A DNA stretch of 64,000 nucleotides from Lachnospiraceae bacterium (GCA_017408025.1 JAFQVJ010000044.1:62001-126000); one strand, 5' to 3'; positions 1 through 10,172 are shown, counted from the first letter of the stretch. Notes: a model not told the origin generated them from the sequence alone. Translations and numbers: made by a program.

Positions 1-2169
1 CTGCGTTTACGCTCATCTGCTCGCCCATAGCCTGTGCCATCTGCGCTTCAATCTGCTCTCTTGTCATAGTTCCAAGTACAGCATCTACCTGTTGCTGCAC
101 AAGTTCATTTGAAGGTATACTCTTGATAGCAATATACGTAGCTGCTTTCTCTGAATCAGAAAGACTTGCAATATATTCTCTGAAAGCCTTCTCCTTTTCT
201 GCATCACTTAAAGAACCTGTTGAAGAATCAAATGGAAGTCCAGTCAACACATCCTTTGTAGGATTGGCAAGCTGTGCCTCTATTACAGCTGTTCCCTCAG
301 CCTTCTCTATAAGATACTCTGTAAGCATCTTTGTATAGCCGATATTTCCTGTAAGCATTGTAACACCAGCATCCTCATTTGGACGGATAATACCTGTCAC
401 CTTAAGAGTTAAAGCATTATCATAGAGATAACGAAGTCCTGCCTCTGTCTCTCTCAAATCTGTGTATAAACCAGTTGCTTCATCATAGGCATAGCAATCT
501 GCGTTAAGCACTGTCTTAAATTCCATATTACATATTTCTTCATATGACCACTTAGTTTCTTCAACATCAAGCTGTGTGCCATTCATCGCAGCATCCATCA
601 GACTTTCAATGCTCTCCTCTGGCAATAATCCCAATGCATATAATGTAATATCATCTAACTCATTATTTTCGTCTACAACAAGTACTATCTCATCATAGCT
701 GTTTGGCCATGAACCATAGATTACATCATACTGCTCCTTAAGCAAATCATTGATAGGATCACCATCATTTCCTGTAAGCATTTCCTGCCAAAGCTTTACC
801 TGCATTGTATTCATTGATGATGACATACTGCTCATAACACCCATGCTCTCCATAGATGACTGCATTGCTGCCATGTCAATATTCATATACTTAAGAATAA
901 GCTCATGAAGTATTTCTTCTGTATTAGATGGAATGATTGCTCCATCCACATTCTTAGTATATATCTGCATATCAAGGTTATATGCATATCCTATGCCATT
1001 GATTGCCTCTGAAAGCTTTGAATCCTTCTTAGCCATCTCTGTCTCTAAAAACTCCTTAAATGATTTAAGGTCATTCTCCTGCTGCTCAAGATTATTCAAT
1101 GCATTCATCATATCGTACAGCGCTGATTTCTTGTAAACTGCTTCCGTATCATGAGACTTTTCTTCTGATGTAAGATTCATAAATGTTTCCATCAATGTAG
1201 AAAGCTCTACTGTTGTAGCCTCAAGTGTCAATGGATATGATGACAATGTATTCTCCTGAACTGTATCAATATATGTTGTCATACCTGTTGAGACAGCTAA
1301 AATAAGTGCAATACCTATAATACCTATGGATCCTGCAAATGCTGTGAGGGTTGTACGTCCCTTCTTTGTAAAGAGATTCTTAAGCGAAAGCATAAATGAT
1401 GTTGCAAATGACATAGATGGCTTCTTAACCTTCTTTGAAGAAACCTTTTCCTTCTCACAAAGCTCTCTCTCCCTCTTTATCTCTTCATCTGTAAGTGGTT
1501 GTGAATCGCCTGTAATCTTACCATCCAGCATACGAATAATTCTTGATGAATACTGCTCTGCAAGCTCTGGGTTATGTGTAACCATAACGATGAGACGGTC
1601 CTTAGAAATATTTTTTAATATCTCCATAACCTGTACACTTGTCTCTGTATCAAGAGCTCCTGTTGGCTCATCCGCAAGAATGATATCTGGATTATTTACC
1701 AACGCTCTGGCAATGGCAACTCTCTGCATCTGACCACCAGACATAGCATTTGGCTTCTTATAAAGCTGATCACCAAGTCCCACTTCCTCAAGAGCCTTCT
1801 TTGCTCTCTCTTTACGCTCCGCCTTAGACACACCTGAAAGTGTAAGTGCGATTTCTACATTCTGTAGCACAGTCTGATGAGGTATAAGATTATAGCTCTG
1901 GAATACGAAACCTACCGAATGATTACGATATGAATCCCAGTCTCGATCCTTATATTCCTTTGTAGATGTGCCATTGATAATCAAATCACCCTCTGTGTAT
2001 CCGTCAAGGCCACCAATGATATTAAGCATTGTTGTCTTACCACAGCCAGAAGGTCCTAAAATTGATACGAACTCTGACTTACGAAACTGTAAATCAATGC
2101 CCTTTAAAGCTTCTACCCTGCCATCACCAGCAGGGTATTCCTTTCTAATTCCTTTTAACTCTAACATGT
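1..2169 (-). CDS. MacB-like ABC transporter, ATPase-FtsX permease fusion (3' end outside window)
   Basis: Only the N-terminal 723 residues lie in the window; the gene continues beyond base 1. Residues 1-225 form an ABC ATPase with Walker A GPSGCGKT (about residue 37), signature SGGQMQRVAIARAL and Walker B ILADEPTGALD. A linker rich in Lys and Glu follows, then a first membrane segment (about residues 275-300, beginning after LFTKKGRTTL) and a long extracytoplasmic region of more than 400 residues. The MacB/FtsX family exports peptides or lipids or remodels the envelope, but the substrate here is unknown. ATPase and permease in one chain, with a large outer domain, is common in Clostridia. The start is the ATG at 2167-2169. 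A short dyad (GTCTTTT/AAAAGAC, 2235-2251) lies upstream and may be regulatory. Confidence 0.85.
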
Positions 2170-2234
2170 AATAATGTTTCCTTTCTTAACATTTAAATCC
2201 ATATACTCTTACATATGTATACAAATATAGCAAT

Positions 2235-2251
2235 GTCTTTTAAAAAAAGAC
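2235..2251. promoter_or_regulatory. short dyad upstream of the MacB-like gene
   Basis: GTCTTTT and AAAAGAC form a 7-bp inverted repeat around three A bases, about 65 nt upstream of the transporter start. It may be an operator. The sequence alone does not identify a regulator. Confidence 0.25.
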
Positions 2252-2329
2252 AACGTTTATCATACTATTATAGGATAAATATGTCAATTAGATTGCTGTG
2301 AAATAATTGTGAACGTATAATATACAGTT

Positions 2330-2360
2330 GTAAAGGAAAGTTTCGAGAACTTTCCTTTAC
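2330..2360. repeat. palindromic repeat family 1, copy 1
   Basis: A 13-bp perfect stem (arm GTAAAGGAAAGTT) closes a 5-nt loop TCGAG. The core arms AGGAAAGTT/AACTTTCCT with loop TCRAG recur at 2489-2535 and 58194-58220, with degraded copies at 43931-43970 and 31675-31699. This copy has TAAAGG where the others have TATAGG, and the opposite arm has the compensating change, so pairing is kept. Confidence 0.8.
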
Positions 2361-2488
2361 AAGAACAAAGTGGACAAGTCCACTTCAACTCCCTTAATCC
2401 CCCATTCATGAATGACTTGCTCCACTTTGCGAGCCGAGCACGGTCAGCTTTAGCTGACATTTTCTTCTCGTGGGAGTGCTCATCTTAT

Positions 2489-2535
2489 TTTTTATTGTAT
2501 AGGAAAGTTTCAAGAACTTTCCTATACAATAAAAA
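2489..2535. repeat. palindromic repeat family 1, copy 2 (longest arms)
   Basis: A perfect 21-bp stem surrounds a 5-nt loop TCAAG. On the minus strand it starts directly in the T-tract of the serA terminator (2539-2566), so terminator and palindrome are physically joined. Copies beside pnp and tRNA-Glu are placed the same way. Confidence 0.85.
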
Positions 2536-2538
2536 CAA

Positions 2539-2566
2539 ATCCGGTGCAGGAATTCCCACACCGGAT
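2539..2566 (-). terminator. intrinsic terminator of serA
   Basis: The inverted repeat ATCCGGTG/CACCGGAT is followed on the minus strand by TTTGTTTTTATT, 27 nt past the serA stop codon. The T-tract merges into the neighbouring palindromic repeat. Confidence 0.8.
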
Positions 2567-2592
2567 ATATACGGTTATATTATGTATTTCTA

Positions 2593-3756
2593 CTACTTAA
2601 TTACTCTAACCTTGATGATTCCTTCGATTCCTTCAAGCTTCTTCACAACTGCATCTGTAACCTTTGAATCCAGGTCGAGCATTGTATATGAGTAATCACC
2701 CTTTGACTTGTTTACCATCTCATGAATATTGATATGCTCAGCTGAACATGCACCTGTGATTTCACTAATCATATTTGGAATATTCTTGTGATTTACACAG
2801 ATACGTCCCTCTCTTGTACATACACCCATATCACATGCTGGGTAATTTACTGAATTTGCAATATTACCATTCTCAATATAATCTACAAGCTGATTAACTG
2901 CCATAACAGCACAATTGTCCTCTGATTCTGCTGTAGATGCACCGAGATGTGGGAATGCGATAACGCCTTCCATGTTTGCTGATTTTGCATTAGGGAAATC
3001 AGTTACATACTTAGCAACCTTTCCTGACTCTAATGCTTCCTTCATATCATCATCATTTACAAGAAGATCTCTTGCAAAGTTGAGAACTACAACACCATCC
3101 TTCATCATAGAGATAGATGCTTTGTTAATCATTCCCTTTGTATCATTAAGCAGAGGTACGTGAACTGAGATGTAATCACACTCTGCATATATTTCTGAAT
3201 TTGACTTAACCAATGTAACGCTTCTTGAAAGATTGAGAGCGTTCTTTACTGAAAGATATGGGTCACAACCATATACTTCCATCCCCAGTGCCACAGCTGC
3301 GTTTGCAACTAATACACCAATTGCACCAAGACCAATAACACCAAGCTTCTTGCCCTTGATTTCTGTACCAGCAAATGCATTCTTAGCCTTCTCCATTGTC
3401 TTATTAATATTCTCATCAGACTTGTTGTCAGCTACCCACTGCATACCGCCTCTGATATCACGAGCTGCAAGTAACATACCAGCAACAACCATTTCCTTAA
3501 CACCGTTTGCATTGGCACCAGGAGTATTGAATACTACGATACCCTTGTCTGCACACTTATCAAGTGGGATATTGTTGACACCAGCACCAGCTCTGGCTAC
3601 TGCAAGTAGACTATCTGAAAGGTCTAATTCGTGCATTGACGCACTTCTAACAAGTACTGCCTCCGCCTCTGCAAAATTGTCTGTTGTACCAAATGAAGCT
3701 GGTAAAAGCTTCATACCTACCTTAGCGATAGGGTTTAAGCAATTAACTTTAACCAT
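2593..3756 (-). CDS. serA: D-3-phosphoglycerate dehydrogenase
   Basis: This 387-residue protein carries out the first step of serine synthesis, NAD-dependent oxidation of 3-phosphoglycerate in the cytoplasm. The Rossmann motif is GVIGLGAIG (about residues 139-147), followed by the D-isomer-specific hydroxyacid dehydrogenase core with FPHLGAST near the catalytic His. Residues about 315-387 form a short ACT domain (GRICVNHKNIPNMIS), so serine feedback is plausible. The length matches the short SerA class rather than the 520-residue class. The start is fixed by AAGGAGG nine bases upstream of ATG. It lies after serC but behind a terminator and its own strong promoter, so it is probably expressed separately from serC. 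Confidence 0.95.
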   Translation of the reverse strand: MVKVNCLNPIAKVGMKLLPASFGTTDNFAEAEAVLVRSASMHELDLSDSLLAVARAGAGVNNIPLDKCADKGIVVFNTPGANANGVKEMVVAGMLLAARDIRGGMQWVADNKSDENINKTMEKAKNAFAGTEIKGKKLGVIGLGAIGVLVANAAVALGMEVYGCDPYLSVKNALNLSRSVTLVKSNSEIYAECDYISVHVPLLNDTKGMINKASISMMKDGVVVLNFARDLLVNDDDMKEALESGKVAKYVTDFPNAKSANMEGVIAFPHLGASTAESEDNCAVMAVNQLVDYIENGNIANSVNYPACDMGVCTREGRICVNHKNIPNMISEITGACSAEHINIHEMVNKSKGDYSYTMLDLDSKVTDAVVKKLEGIEGIIKVRVIK

Positions 3757-3842
3757 TTTAATGGTCCTCCTTGATTAGATATTATCATTTATATGTATGT
3801 CACAGACGAGAAATTATCGAGTGTCTGCAACGCTACCTAACT

Positions 3843-3871
3843 GTTATACTACACTTGTCAGGAAATGTCAA
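3843..3871 (-). promoter_or_regulatory. strong sigma-A-type promoter of serA
   Basis: On the minus strand TTGACA (3866-3871) and TATAAC (3843-3848) are separated by exactly 17 bp. The transcript would have a leader of about 80 nt that contains a small CAGAC/GTCTG inverted pair. Confidence 0.7.
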
Positions 3872-3928
3872 AGCAAATTAGGCCTGTAATCGTCAATTTA
3901 CTTTACTAATAAATAACATATTAAATTC

Positions 3929-3969
3929 AAAAAGTCGCATTGATAACCAACTCATCAATGCGACTTTTT
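3929..3969 (-). terminator. intrinsic terminator of serC
   Basis: A perfect 16-bp stem (AAAAAGTCGCATTGAT and its complement) closes a 9-nt loop, 16 nt past the serC stop codon, with T-rich sequence on either strand. It separates serC from serA. Confidence 0.85.
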
Positions 3970-3984
3970 TATATTCACTCTGTC

Positions 3985-5067
3985 TTAAGCGTTCTCTTCC
4001 TCAAACTTCTTCATGAAGTCTACAAGTGCCTGAACACCCTCAATTGGCATAGCATTGTAGATAGAAGCTCTCATACCACCAACTGTTCTATGACCCTTAA
4101 GGTTCTCAAATCCAGCTGCCTTAGCTTCCTTAACGAACTTAGCATCAAGGTCAGCATCACCTGTTACAAATGGTACGTTCATAAGGGAACGGTCCTTCTT
4201 CTCAACAGTTCCCTTAAAGAGCTTGCTCTCATCGAGGAAATCGTAAAGAATCTTAGCCTTCTTCTCGTTAAGCTCCTTCATTGCTGAAAGACCACCCATC
4301 TTCTTTAACCACTTGAATACCTTACCACAGATGTAAATATTGTAGCAAGGAGGTGTATTGTACATAGAACCATTGTCAGCATGAATCTTGTACTTCATCA
4401 TTGTTGGAGTTCCCGGAAGAACATCCTCTGTGATTAAGTCCTCTCTGATGATTACGATAACCATACCTGCAGGTCCAATATTCTTCTGAACACCACCGTA
4501 GATAACACCATACTTTGTTACATCTATAGGCTCTGATAAGAAGCATGATGAAACATCAGATACAAGAGTCTTGCCCTTTGTGTTAGGAAGCTCCTTGAAC
4601 TTTGTTCCGTAGATTGTGTTGTTCTCACATATGTATACATAGTCAGCATCCTCTGGGATGTCTAAGTCTGAACAATCTGGTATGTAAGAGAATGTCTTAT
4701 CTGCTGATGAAGCAACCTCAACAGCCTCACCATATATCTTAGCTTCCTGATATGCCTTCTTAGCCCACTGACCTGTTACGATATGAGCTGCCTTCTTATT
4801 CTTCATAAGATTCATTGGAATCATTGCAAACTGTAATGAAGCACCACCCTGTAAGAATAATACCTTGTAGTTATCCGGAATGTTCATTAATTCTCTTAAA
4901 TCAGCCTCAGCCTCATCAATGATAGCCTGATACGCAGCTGAACGATGGCTCATCTCCATTACTGACATACCAGTTCCATTGTAGTCAAGCATCTCTGCTG
5001 CTGCTTCCTTTAATACCTCTTCTGGTAACACTGCTGGTCCTGCTGAGAAATTATATACTCTTCCCAT
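3985..5067 (-). CDS. serC: phosphoserine aminotransferase
   Basis: This 360-residue class V PLP aminotransferase makes 3-phosphoserine from 3-phosphohydroxypyruvate and glutamate, the second step of serine synthesis. The N-terminus VYNFSAGPAVLP is the family signature. The PLP lysine is in GVQKNIGPAG (about residue 196), and the C-terminal GHRTVGGMRASIYNA is also typical. Length is normal. TAAGGAGG lies about nine bases upstream of the ATG. serB is not in the window, so the pathway is completed elsewhere. Confidence 0.97.
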   Translation of the reverse strand: MGRVYNFSAGPAVLPEEVLKEAAAEMLDYNGTGMSVMEMSHRSAAYQAIIDEAEADLRELMNIPDNYKVLFLQGGASLQFAMIPMNLMKNKKAAHIVTGQWAKKAYQEAKIYGEAVEVASSADKTFSYIPDCSDLDIPEDADYVYICENNTIYGTKFKELPNTKGKTLVSDVSSCFLSEPIDVTKYGVIYGGVQKNIGPAGMVIVIIREDLITEDVLPGTPTMMKYKIHADNGSMYNTPPCYNIYICGKVFKWLKKMGGLSAMKELNEKKAKILYDFLDESKLFKGTVEKKDRSLMNVPFVTGDADLDAKFVKEAKAAGFENLKGHRTVGGMRASIYNAMPIEGVQALVDFMKKFEEENA

Positions 5068-5168
5068 TTTTCATTTCCTCCTTAAAACATATAATTTTAT
5101 GTTTATGTAAACTCTAAACATAACTGTAGCAATATTGGGCCTTTAGTTATGTTTGTCAGATGAAATCC

Positions 5169-5196
5169 TTTATAATGTACCATTTCTGAATCACAA
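5169..5196 (-). promoter_or_regulatory. possible serC promoter
   Basis: On the minus strand TTGTGA (5191-5196) and TATAAA (5169-5174) are 16 bp apart, within the 254-nt gap between ilvB and serC. An inverted pair GATGAAATC/GATTTCATC (near 5160 and 5214) brackets it and could be an operator. The match is moderate only. Confidence 0.35.
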
Positions 5197-5321
5197 TATT
5201 TTGTCTTTCTATAGATTTCATCCGACTTTGAGTTGTGATTTATTTTTTGCGTATTTTTCCTATTCGGAAAATTCGTTCTGGTTAAGTTGTGTTTACTTTA
5301 TATCTATGTTCACCAGCGAAA

Positions 5322-7013
5322 CTACTTTGTAGTTTCAGCCAAGTCTTCAGCACTAAATGCCTCAGAAATAGGTGCACCCGGTGCAACCATTGGGAATACC
5401 TTATCATCACGGTCAATCTGACAATCAATAACTGCCGGACGACCAAGAGCGATAGCTTCCTTAAGTACAGCCTCAAATTCTTCCTTCTTTGTTACTGTGT
5501 AACCCTTTGCACCCATAGCCTCTGCAAGCTTTTCAAAATTAACATCATCATTAAGTATAGTATTAGAATATCTCTGTCCATAGAACAATGTCTGCCACTG
5601 TCTAACCATACCTAATACTCCGTTGTTGATAACAATCTGTACAACTGGAATGTTGTATCTTGCAGCTGTTGCTATCTCATTCATATTCATTCTGAAGCAG
5701 CCATCACCTGCAATGTTGATAACAGTTTTCTCCGGTCTAGCCATCTTGGCACCAAGTGAAGCACCAAGACCATAGCCCATTGTACCAAGGCCACCTGAAG
5801 AGATAAGTGTTCTTGGCTCCTTGTATTTATAGAACTGAGCAGCCCACATCTGATGCTGGCCAACCTCTGTTGTGATGATTGCATCTCCGTTTGTTACCTC
5901 ATAAATCTTCTCAATAACAAATGGTCCTGTAAGTGCATCCTTATTGTATGTAAGTGGATATTTGGCTTCGTATTCCTTAATATGAGAAAGCCACTCTCCA
6001 TGGTTCTGCTTCTCAAGCTTTGCATTTATCTTGGCAAGAACTTCCTTTGCATCGCCGATTACACTTGCATCAGCCTTAATGTTCTTATTAATCTCAGCTG
6101 CATCTATGTCTATGTGAAGAACCTTCGCATTCTTTGCAAACTTAGCTGCATTACCTGTAACACGGTCAGAGAATCTTGCTCCAATAGCAATAAGAAGGTC
6201 ACACTCTGATACACCAAAGTTTGATGTCTTTGTACCATGCATACCTATCATACCTGTGTACTTCTCATCTGTTCCATCAAAAGCACCCTTACCCATAAGT
6301 GTATCACATACAGGTGAATCAACCTTTTCAACAAATTCCTTCAACTCTGCTGCTGCGTCAGCTGCAATAACACCACCACCAACATAGATAAATGGCTTCT
6401 TTGCCGATTTGATAATCTCAACTGCATTGTCAATATCTGTATCCTTAATTGTCTCTATCTTTCTCTCTATCTTCTTAGGCTCAATTTTCTCGTACTCGCA
6501 CTTATTAGCTGTAGAATCCTTTGTGATATCAACAAGAACAGGACCTGGTCTGCCTGACTGAGCTATTTCAAAAGCACGTCTAATAGTTGGAGCTATATCT
6601 TCAACCTTCTTTACGATAAAGCTATGCTTTGTAATAGGCATTACAACACCTGCAATATCTATTTCCTGGAAAGAATCCTTACCAAGAAGCGATGTTCCTA
6701 CGTTTGCTGTGATGGCTACAACTGGAATTGAATCCATATATGCTGTAGCAATACCTGTTACAAGATTGGTTGCACCAGGACCTGATGTAGCCATACATAC
6801 ACCAACCTTACCTGTTGCTCTTGCATATCCATCTGCCGCATGTGAAGCACCCTGCTCATGAGATGTAAGAATATGGTTAATCTCATCCTGGTGCTTGTAG
6901 AGCTCGTCGTATACGTTAAGAATGGTTCCGCCTGGATAACCAAATACAGTATCTACGCCCTGCTCTTTTAAACATTCTATAATAATCTGTGAACCTGTTA
7001 ACTGCTGTGCCAT
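5322..7013 (-). CDS. ilvB: acetolactate synthase, large (catalytic) subunit
   Basis: This 563-residue ThDP enzyme condenses pyruvate to acetolactate (or with 2-oxobutyrate to acetohydroxybutyrate) in branched-chain amino acid synthesis. The N-terminal domain holds the catalytic Glu in SHEQGASHAADGYA (about residue 52). The FAD-binding middle domain follows, and the ThDP/Mg motif is GDGCFRMNMNE near residue 430. Full length agrees with IlvB/IlvI rather than catabolic AlsS, and the leuB-ilvD context supports biosynthesis. No ilvN regulatory subunit follows; the next gene is serC after 254 nt. It lies 25 nt after ilvD, in the same operon. Confidence 0.93.
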   Translation of the reverse strand: MAQQLTGSQIIIECLKEQGVDTVFGYPGGTILNVYDELYKHQDEINHILTSHEQGASHAADGYARATGKVGVCMATSGPGATNLVTGIATAYMDSIPVVAITANVGTSLLGKDSFQEIDIAGVVMPITKHSFIVKKVEDIAPTIRRAFEIAQSGRPGPVLVDITKDSTANKCEYEKIEPKKIERKIETIKDTDIDNAVEIIKSAKKPFIYVGGGVIAADAAAELKEFVEKVDSPVCDTLMGKGAFDGTDEKYTGMIGMHGTKTSNFGVSECDLLIAIGARFSDRVTGNAAKFAKNAKVLHIDIDAAEINKNIKADASVIGDAKEVLAKINAKLEKQNHGEWLSHIKEYEAKYPLTYNKDALTGPFVIEKIYEVTNGDAIITTEVGQHQMWAAQFYKYKEPRTLISSGGLGTMGYGLGASLGAKMARPEKTVINIAGDGCFRMNMNEIATAARYNIPVVQIVINNGVLGMVRQWQTLFYGQRYSNTILNDDVNFEKLAEAMGAKGYTVTKKEEFEAVLKEAIALGRPAVIDCQIDRDDKVFPMVAPGAPISEAFSAEDLAETTK

Positions 7014-7038
7014 ATTTTTTCTCCTATCTATTTCTTCT

Positions 7039-8700
7039 CTAAAGCGTTCTTAAAACGGCGCCTTTATCTGCTGATGTTACAAGTGAAGCATATCTTGCAA
7101 GGTAGCCTGTTACATTAGACTCCTTAGGCTGCCACTTAGCCTTTCTCTCTGCAAGTACTTCATCTGATACCTTTACATTTATACTATGGTTATCAATATC
7201 AATACTAATGATATCTCCTTCCTCCACCAATGCAATAGGTCCACCTACAGCAGCCTCCGGTGAAACATGTCCTATAGACGCACCTCTTGAGGCACCTGAG
7301 AATCTTCCATCTGTGATAAGTGCAACAGATGCACCAAGTCCCATACCAGCAATAGCTGATGTTGGGTTAAGCATCTCTCTCATACCTGGACCGCCCTTTG
7401 GTCCCTCGTAGCGAATAACTACTACATCTCCTGCCACAATCTTGCCACCCTTAATAGCTGCGATGGCATCCTCTTCACAGTCAAACACTCTTGCCGGTCC
7501 TTCATGCTTAAGCATCTCTGGAACTACAGCTGAACGCTTAACTACACATGAATCTGGAGCTAAGTTACCACGAAGAACTGCGATACCGCCAACCTCACTG
7601 TATGGGTTCTCTATAGGTCTTATAACCTCTGGATCCTTATTTACATGACCCTCAATATTTTCACCAACTGTCTTACCTGTGCATGTCACACAATCAGTAT
7701 TTAAGAGTCCCTTTTTATTAAGTTCATTCATAACAGCATATACACCACCTGCCTCATTGAGGTCTTCCATGTATGTATGTCCTGCTGGTGCAAGGTGACA
7801 AAGGTTTGGTGTCACTGCACTGATTTCGTTTGCAACGTCAAGATTGATGTCAACACCTGCCTCATGAGCAATAGCTGGAAGGTGAAGCATACTGTTTGTA
7901 GAGCAACCAAGTGCCATATCTACAGTCAACGCATTTCTGAATGCCTTTTCTGTCATAATATCTCTTGGTCTGATATCCTTCTTGATAAGCTCCATTATCT
8001 GCATACCTGCATGCTTAGCAAGCTTAATTCTCTCTGAATATACAGCAGGAATTGTACCATTTCCACTAAGTCCCATACCAAGAGCCTCTGTGAGACAATT
8101 CATACTGTTAGCAGTATACATACCTGAACATGAACCACATGTAGGACAAGCCTTGTTCTCGAACTCTTCGACATCCTCAAGTGTCATTGTTCCTGCTGCA
8201 TATGAACCAACAGCCTCGAACATGCTTGATAATGATGTCTTACATCCCTTTACACGACCTGCAAGCATTGGACCGCCACTTACAAAGATTGTAGGTACAT
8301 TAAGTCTTGCTGCTGCCATAAGTAAACCAGGCACGTTCTTATCACAGTTAGGAATCATGACGAGGGCATCAAACTGATGAGCCATTGCCATACATTCTGT
8401 AGAATCTGCGATTAGGTCCCTAGTTACAAGCGAATATTTCATGCCTGTATGCCCCATGGCTATACCATCACATACTGCAATAGCTGGGAACATAATAGGT
8501 GTTCCACCTGCCATGGCTACACCAAGCTTAACAGCGTTGGCTATTTTATCAAGATTCATATGTCCTGGAACTATTTCATTATAAGAACAGACAATACCAA
8601 CAAGTGGCTTCTCTATCTCTTCCTTTGTCAGTCCAAGAGCGTTAAATAAAGAACGGTGAGGAGCCTGCTGCATCCCCTTTGTTACGTTATCACTTTTCAT
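7039..8700 (-). CDS. ilvD: dihydroxy-acid dehydratase
   Basis: This Fe-S enzyme dehydrates 2,3-dihydroxy-isovalerate and -methylvalerate to the 2-oxo acids. Cluster-ligand motifs are visible: NCDKNVPG near residue 120 and [18 protein letters not shown] near residue 190. The C-terminus has the family motif GRFSGASRG. The frame opens with TTG at 8710-8712, four codons upstream. I prefer the ATG at 8698-8700 because MKSDNVTKG is the usual IlvD N-terminus and AAAGG is too close to the TTG. That start gives 553 residues. It sits between leuB (115 nt upstream) and ilvB. Confidence 0.95.
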   Translation of the reverse strand: MKSDNVTKGMQQAPHRSLFNALGLTKEEIEKPLVGIVCSYNEIVPGHMNLDKIANAVKLGVAMAGGTPIMFPAIAVCDGIAMGHTGMKYSLVTRDLIADSTECMAMAHQFDALVMIPNCDKNVPGLLMAAARLNVPTIFVSGGPMLAGRVKGCKTSLSSMFEAVGSYAAGTMTLEDVEEFENKACPTCGSCSGMYTANSMNCLTEALGMGLSGNGTIPAVYSERIKLAKHAGMQIMELIKKDIRPRDIMTEKAFRNALTVDMALGCSTNSMLHLPAIAHEAGVDINLDVANEISAVTPNLCHLAPAGHTYMEDLNEAGGVYAVMNELNKKGLLNTDCVTCTGKTVGENIEGHVNKDPEVIRPIENPYSEVGGIAVLRGNLAPDSCVVKRSAVVPEMLKHEGPARVFDCEEDAIAAIKGGKIVAGDVVVIRYEGPKGGPGMREMLNPTSAIAGMGLGASVALITDGRFSGASRGASIGHVSPEAAVGGPIALVEEGDIISIDIDNHSINVKVSDEVLAERKAKWQPKESNVTGYLARYASLVTSADKGAVLRTL

Positions 8701-8815
8701 TTTATCTACCAAGCCTTTCTATTCTATATTCCATATCCATATATAAGTCATCATTTATAATTTGCTGGTGTGTATTTTTCACATTTTTGCTAGCAGATTA
8801 TAACTTATGTCTTAA

Positions 8816-9898
8816 TTATATACGTTCACAGATGGCATCACCCATACCTTGACATGTTACCTGCTGCATACCTTCTGACATAATATCTACTGTTCTGATT
8901 CCGTCTTTAAGAACCTGTCTTACTGCTTCCTCTACAGCATCTGCTTCCTTATCCAGATCAAATGAATATCTGAGCATCATAGCTGCTGAAAGAATTGTAG
9001 CAAGTGGATTGGCAATATTCTTACCGGCAATATCCGGAGCTGCACCATGACTTGGCTCATAGAGGCCAAACTTACCAGCTGCAAGACTTGCCGATGGTAA
9101 CATACCAATCGAACCAGTAATCATACTAGCTTCATCAGAAAGAATATCACCAAACATGTTCTCTGTAAGAATAACATCAAACTGTGCAGGATCTTTTACA
9201 AGCTGCATTGCACAATTATCTACAAGCATATTCTCAAGAGTAACCTCTGGATAATCTTTAGCTACCTCTGCTACAACCTTCTGCCAAAGTCTTGAGGAGT
9301 CAAGTACATTTGCCTTATCCACACTTGTAACCTTCTTGCCTCTCTTCATAGCTATCTCAAAGCCCTTAACGGCTATTCTTCTGATTTCTTCCTCATTATA
9401 TGTAAGAGTGTCAACGGCTGTCATCACACCGTTTACCTCCTCTGTCTTTCTCTCTCCGAAATAAAGACCACCTGTAAGCTCTCTTACCACCACCATATCA
9501 AAGCCTGCATCTGCGATAGACTCCTTAAGTGGACAAGCACTCTTTAATTCATCATAAAGATATGCCGGACGAAGGTTTGCAAATAAACCAAGTCCCTTTC
9601 TAATCGCCAAGAGACCTGCCTCTGGACGAAGATTTGGAGGAAGCTTATACCAGCTGTCCACACCGACTCGGCCTCCCACAGCACCTAAAAGAACTGCATC
9701 GCTCTTTCTTGCTGTCTCTAAGGCTTCATCAGTCAATGGGACGCCATGGGCGTCGATAGATACGCCACCCATAAGCACCTCCTTGTATGTAAACTCATGA
9801 CCGAATTTGCTGCCTACTTTGTCTAATACCTTTTTCGCTTCTGACACAATCTCAGGACCGATACCGTCACCTGGGATAACTGCAACATTAAAATTCAT
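8816..9898 (-). CDS. leuB: 3-isopropylmalate dehydrogenase
   Basis: This 360-residue enzyme oxidises and decarboxylates 3-isopropylmalate in leucine synthesis, using NAD and a divalent metal. The N-terminus [12 protein letters not shown], the substrate-binding [16 protein letters not shown] region and the NAD-site motif [10 protein letters not shown] followed by [13 protein letters not shown] distinguish LeuB from isocitrate dehydrogenase. It is the first gene of leuB-ilvD-ilvB. leuA, leuC, leuD and ilvC are not in the window. The promoter and a dyad lie 100-150 nt upstream. Confidence 0.95.
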   Translation of the reverse strand: MNFNVAVIPGDGIGPEIVSEAKKVLDKVGSKFGHEFTYKEVLMGGVSIDAHGVPLTDEALETARKSDAVLLGAVGGRVGVDSWYKLPPNLRPEAGLLAIRKGLGLFANLRPAYLYDELKSACPLKESIADAGFDMVVVRELTGGLYFGERKTEEVNGVMTAVDTLTYNEEEIRRIAVKGFEIAMKRGKKVTSVDKANVLDSSRLWQKVVAEVAKDYPEVTLENMLVDNCAMQLVKDPAQFDVILTENMFGDILSDEASMITGSIGMLPSASLAAGKFGLYEPSHGAAPDIAGKNIANPLATILSAAMMLRYSFDLDKEADAVEEAVRQVLKDGIRTVDIMSEGMQQVTCQGMGDAICERI

Positions 9899-10001
9899 GT
9901 CCTTACCTCTTTCCTTGTTTTGTTCTGTTGATAACGCACTGTAAAAAGTTAATGTCTGGTTCCTTTTCCCTTGCGCACGTTATTTTAGTACTTTAATCAA
10001 A

Positions 10002-10018
10002 AAAAGTTACTAACTTTT
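10002..10018. promoter_or_regulatory. 17-bp perfect dyad just downstream of the leuB -10 box (operator candidate)
   Basis: AAAAGTTA and TAACTTTT flank a single central base. The dyad covers the predicted transcription start of the leuB operon, which suits a repressor site. It does not look like the CodY consensus. Coordinates may be off by one base. Confidence 0.45.
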
Positions 10019-10047
10019 AGTCTATAATAAATTTAGTAATATTTCAA
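10019..10047 (-). promoter_or_regulatory. leuB-ilvD-ilvB promoter candidate
   Basis: On the minus strand TTGAAA (10042-10047) and TAGACT (10019-10024) are 17 bp apart. The leader to the leuB ATG is about 110 nt. It shows no T-box motif or leader peptide that I can recognise. Coordinates may be off by one base. Confidence 0.45.
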
Positions 10048-10119
10048 CCCTAAAATAAAACTTTCTTGCATTTTTCCATTAAACTTTTAACGAAAAACTA
10101 TGTTATTTATAATGCAACA

Positions 10120-10144
10120 ACAGGTGCGATATATTCGCACCTGT
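10120..10144 (-). terminator. hairpin terminator at the end of the secretion locus
   Basis: A 10-bp perfect stem (ACAGGTGCGA/TCGCACCTGT) with a 5-nt loop lies 29 nt past the stop codon of the 806-residue protein gene. The following T-tract is weak on the minus strand (TTGTTGC). Confidence 0.6.
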
Positions 10145-10172
10145 CATCTTATCACTTGCTTTATTTACATTA

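Larger units (their letters stand above)
2170..2592. other. 423-nt intergenic region with several hairpins, no gene seen
   Basis: No convincing reading frame with a ribosome site was found here. From left to right it holds a dyad at 2235-2251, a palindromic repeat at 2330-2360, smaller hairpins (GTGGAC/GTCCAC at 2370-2383; GTCAGC/GCTGAC at 2443-2458), a longer inverted pair CAAAGTGGA (2366-2374)/TCCACTTTG (2421-2429), a second palindromic repeat at 2489-2535, and the serA terminator. The 2330-2535 segment is therefore a structured block bounded by two related palindromes. It could be a small non-autonomous element or a non-coding RNA. Confidence 0.5.

Noticed and set aside
5322-7013. Catabolic acetolactate synthase AlsS
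   Set aside because: The operon with leuB and ilvD and the family motifs favour the biosynthetic enzyme, despite the missing ilvN.
9899-10001. T-box or leucine leader peptide upstream of leuB
   Set aside because: No T-box sequence, specifier-loop fold, antiterminator pair or Leu-rich short frame was found in the roughly 110-nt leader.
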